A stretch of 64,000 nt of DNA. Origin: Castanea sativa (lineage: Eukaryota; Streptophyta; Magnoliopsida; Fagales; Fagaceae). The stretch is from assembly GCF_040712315.1 (NCBI RefSeq), contig NC_134022.1, positions 1,302,001 through 1,366,000 on the forward strand, in the 5' to 3' direction. This document shows, piece after piece, positions 60,400-64,000 of this stretch. Under the pieces are notes generated by a model. The model was given only the letters and a program-made list of their open reading frames with translations, ran no database searches and was not told the DNA's origin. The stretch's first letter is position 1. Every line of letters starts with the position of its first letter. Position numbers and translations under genes: made by a program.

Positions 60400-62640
60400 C
60401 GGTTGATGGGCAATGGCAACCCTTTCCCTCATACTTGAAAGTGTACATGATGCAGAGGTGATTGAAGTTGTGTCTATGTGTAGATTGGTGCAATTTGTGG
60501 CTGAAAACGAATTTCTCGAAAATAATCTTTGAGGGCGATTCACTGTCAATTATCAGCGCCCTCAATGCAGAAACAATGAACAATGCCCCAGTTGTTATAT
60601 CATTAATGACACGAAAGTAAAAGGCAAGGTGAACTAGGAAGCCCATATCGATAAAATCAAGTTTCATTTTCTCAAAAAAAAAAAAAAAAAAAAAACAACA
60701 ACCAACAATTTATATTTTAGATTATTATTGTGACTATTAAAAATTTAATTATATAGATCTTATAGAATAATAATTAATAATTCTTTTAGTTATATATTGT
60801 TAATTGCCAAAACTATGCATGGACAATAAAATATAAATAGCCGTTATTATTTATTATTTATTTTTTATTTGTAGATGTTACAATGTTATTTTTTAAAGGT
60901 CGTTAATTTCAATGTAACAAGCAGCAGAGGCATAAAATTTTCTTTGGGGGGCCAAATTAAAATGTGACAATTCAATTATTTGCACACCATATGTTATGTT
61001 GTTTATACTATATAGTAGTGTAAAAAATTACAAGGATTAGTTTAGTGGTTTTGAAGGCCTCGTGAGATCCATGAGGTCCTGAGTTCAAAATTTTAGGATT
61101 TCAATTTGCTTTGAATAGCCATGTTAGCCCAAAAAATAAAAGAAGTAATGCTACAAAATTGTAAACAGTTTATGGACTAACATATGTACAACTGAAAGGT
61201 CGGTCAAACCACCACAAACCTAGCTGACCCAACAATGGAAAACCCAAATCAAATCCAAACCCAAAATCATACCCATCAATACTGTGAAAACCCAACAACA
61301 ACACCACCACGAAAACCTAGCCTTATCCCAAAATCAAGGATTATAAATTTTTGAACCACCACCAAAATAATGACCATCAACCCTACACCACCATTGGCAA
61401 ATAAATTTGCAAACCCACACCCACCACTACCATAACATTGCCTCCACAACCCTAGTCTCAAATCCTTAGTCGCACTTCTAAAAAGCCCTTAGTTTCATAG
61501 GGTGCAAGGCCTATCTTTTGTGTTAGTAAGAGAGAGAGAGAGAGACATGTAATTGGGTGGTAGAGAGAGAGATGTGAGTAAAATAGACCTAGATATGTTT
61601 AGAGCCCCGACAATTAGGTTTTCAATTTAAATAGTGATAAAGCTACATTTTTAAGTATGTGTTTGGATGATTCTTTTGATAATGTAGGATCTAGAAAGTA
61701 TTTTGCATAGGGCAAGGATTTGCTGCAAATTAAAGTTGCAGTAACTCTAGCAAAAATGTACCAGTGTTAATGCCTCAAATAAACACTTGTCAGACTTATA
61801 TTTTTCCATGTCAAGGTTGAATTTTTACCGAATGGGATCTATTTGAGGCATTGATTTGTGTGCATTTTGCAAGAATTGTTGCAACTTAGTTCGCAGCAAA
61901 TCCTTGCCCATTATCTAAGCTACAACAATTCCTGCAAATTGCACTTCTCAATAATTTTGCTGCAACTTAGTTTGCAGCAAATCCTTACTGTGTTAGGCAT
62001 TGAAACTCACTAAAACTCATTGGAACTTGTTAGGCACCAACCAATACAATAAAAATAGTTAAATAGTAGTAGTAGCTAAAAACTCATCAGGCACTAAAAC
62101 TGAAGAAGAGTAGGATGAATTGAATCTTATCCCTTATTTTTTAGAACAAATCCTTCCGATCATGAATCCATCCCATTTCTTGGTGCAATGGTCACTCTAC
62201 AAGTATAAGTGCTTGTAGGGTGTTAGGGGGAAGAGTTGGAGTTCAAGTTTTTAAGAGGAAGCTTCATATATATTTACATTTAAATTTAAATTATGCTAGA
62301 GTAGAATTTCTGTCTTTTATAAAAAAAATATATTAAAAAAAAATCTTAAAACTTAAAACGGATCCAATCTTAATTCTTAAGTAACGACTCCACCATTACT
62401 TCAGCTCTACTTTTCTTTGTCTATATAATATATATATATATATATATATAAGGAAAAAAAAAAAAAAAAAACTCTTGCATCTGGTTCCGTCCTAGAAAGT
62501 CCAACACCGTGTGCTGTGGGAGCCATTGGAATTTGCCATTACCCAGCCCCAGGCATGGGATAGGAGAGAGAGACCCATAAAATATTTATTTATTTAATTT
62601 GATAGTAAAATTAAATGTTAGTCAAAGTCAGAGTCAGAGT
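60400..62640. other. Spacer with SINE fragments
   Basis: SINE-like pieces occur at about 61031-61130 (A box TTAGTTTAGTGG, then GAGTTCAAAAT) and 62175-62345 (A box TGGTGCAATGGTCAC, then GGAGTTCAAGT). (AT)n lies at about 62427-62450. No gene seen. Confidence 0.5.
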
Positions 62641-62666
62641 CTCTCTCCCACACACAAACACAGTAC

Positions 62667-62725
62667 TCACACGTGTGAAATCGCTGCAAGGCTTGTTTTA
62701 CTGTTACCCTCACATCTCACACGTG
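62667..62725. promoter_or_regulatory. Pair of G-boxes upstream of a possible gene start
   Basis: 62667-62678 is the perfect palindrome TCACACGTGTGA with CACGTG at 62670-62675; a second CACGTG is at 62720-62725, and an ACGT core (CCACGTCG) follows near 62757. They lie 245-300 bp before the candidate ATG at 62969, as in many light- or ABA-responsive plant promoters. Confidence 0.6.
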
Positions 62726-62736
62726 CGACCACCCAC

Positions 62737-62756
62737 CCCCCCCCCCCCCCCCCAAA
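62737..62756. repeat. Poly-C tract
   Basis: About 18 consecutive C's follow CCACC between the second G-box and the third ACGT core. The exact length may reflect assembly slippage. Confidence 0.9.
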
Positions 62757-62968
62757 CCACGTCGTCCATTTATAACTATAAATGATAATAAATATATATA
62801 GAATAAGATTCATTCGATAGCTTAGCTTTATCAATATAATCTGTCTCTCTCATCTCAATAATCAAGATTTGGCTCGCATTTCTTTCAGGAAGACTTGTAA
62901 CACTGTAAACCAAAAAAAAAAAAAAAAACTCTCTCTCTCTCTCTGTGCCTATTGGAACCAAATCTACC

Positions 62969-62974
62969 ATGTCG
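62969..62974 (+). CDS. Possible first coding exon of a gene continuing beyond the window
   Basis: A (CT)n-rich leader-like stretch ends in TCTACCATGTCG|GTCAGT, which would be a two-codon first exon (Met-Ser) with a GT donor at 62975. The following kilobase looks like a plant first intron (T-rich, no open frame). The G-boxes, the CT-rich leader and a good ATG context support it, but no downstream exon is in the window, so the product is unknown and the start may be wrong. Confidence 0.3.
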
Positions 62975-64000
62975 GTCAGTATTTTCCTTTATCTCTTTTC
63001 TCTCTACGTATTGTCTGATTTGTTAGGGCTTTGACAGCTTTGATTTTGCTTTGCTTATTGCTTAAGTTTTAGTGTTTGTTTGTTTGACTCTCTGTGTGTT
63101 ACCCTCGGATCTGTCTGATTCTACGTTGCTTCTTTCATTACGAGATTTCCTACTGCGATTTGATGATTGACGAAACCAGATTCGTACATATGTTATGTTG
63201 TGTCTCTCTGTGTCTGTGTGTGTGTTTGAGAGAGAGAGTGAGTTGACATGTACTGGGTGTTAGAATGTAAGGACTTTTCTTTGTTTTGGGTTTCTCAAAA
63301 TTAAAGAACAGAAAATAGATTGCTTTAGCTATTGGATCTTTTTTTTTTTTTCAAATTTGAGCCTAGGATTTTTGTGCAAGTGTCAATTTAGTTCTTGCAT
63401 TTCCAATGTGAATTAACACCCTAATATCATTATGTTTATAACAAATACAAATTTTTGTTAAAAATTTCCATTTAATCTTTTTCCACCTTTTTTTTTTATA
63501 AAAAAAAAAATCCATTAAATCTTTACAGCATGGTGGACTACAAGACGGATTAAGCTTGATCTAAACCGCTAAAAGGACCATACTTACATATATATTGTTT
63601 GGGCAAGACTTAGGTACGGTACTGTTCCTTAAGTTCCCCTCTTAAAATGGATTTTTTCTCATGGAATAGAAGTGTTTTTTTTAGTTAAGTAGCCACATGG
63701 CTCAATTTTAAGTGGAGAACCTAAGTAACATCACCTAAGGTATTTTGTATATATTGTTTTCTTGATAAGCAAGTGCAGATTTTTTGAACAAGACTACTTC
63801 ATGTACATGAAAGTGTAGTAAACACAAAGAAGTCTAAAGAATTAGTAAAGATTATGTAGAAAAGGATAATGATTCTAAAAACTTAGGAATGGAGTAACTA
63901 TTATTAAAACCCCATGCTCAAGACTAATCCAACAACAATCTAGCAAACAGCTCTATCATTTGTTACCCTGAGGATTCCACACCCTCAAATCTATGAAGAC
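62975..64000. other. Probable first-intron sequence or spacer
   Basis: T-rich with a (TG)n/(AG)n patch at about 63205-63240. No frame looks coding. Confidence 0.35.

Overview
The window is plant nuclear DNA. Genes have many GT-AG introns and are separated by AT-rich, transposon-littered spacers; SINEs, MITEs, LTR relics and LINE relics are everywhere. A woody eudicot is likely. Several repeat types (short elements rich in ACTGTTCA motifs and ending in GTTTGGAT/ATCCAAAC, and LTR-like blocks) resemble those I associate with Fagaceae such as oak or chestnut, but that is inference from memory.

Five complete protein-coding genes were rebuilt by joining exons across splice sites. In order they are: CLPP4-like plastid Clp protease subunit (1284-5856, minus, 2 exons, 292 aa); IWS1-like transcription elongation factor (9004-14846, minus, 11 exons, 525 aa); a single-exon J-domain/DUF3444 protein (22114-24018, minus, 634 aa); a group-G bZIP factor of the bZIP16/bZIP68 type (31623-39824, plus, 12 coding exons, 408 aa); and a SYP22/VAM3-type Qa-SNARE (44576-49321, minus, 7 exons, 273 aa). 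A sixth gene may begin near 62.97 kb on the plus strand, with most of it outside the window. These are unrelated housekeeping and regulatory genes, and I see no operon-like or pathway clustering.

Spacers and large introns hold the rest. The CLPP4 intron carries a LINE relic and two tRNA-type SINEs. The last IWS1 intron has a palindromic MITE. The region 17.6-20.7 kb has LTR-like sequence, a LINE relic and a three-copy degenerate repeat. A cluster of near-perfect palindromes lies about 0.45 kb upstream of the J-protein start. The ninth coding intron of the bZIP gene contains a plastid-derived fragment: the end of the trnG-UCC group II intron plus exon 2. SYP22 intron 4 carries an 817-bp terminal-inverted-repeat element with an 8-bp target duplication.

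From 50 to 62.5 kb I find no host gene. This stretch holds a solo LTR interrupted by a hAT-like element, a ~1-kb direct duplication with a MITE in only one copy, tandem repeats, a LINE relic, and a ~2-kb inverted repeat with almost no spacer (58432-60399).

I found no convincing new biological system. The points most worth a second look are the long inverted repeat, the plastid insertion, the datable nested insertions and the palindrome cluster.
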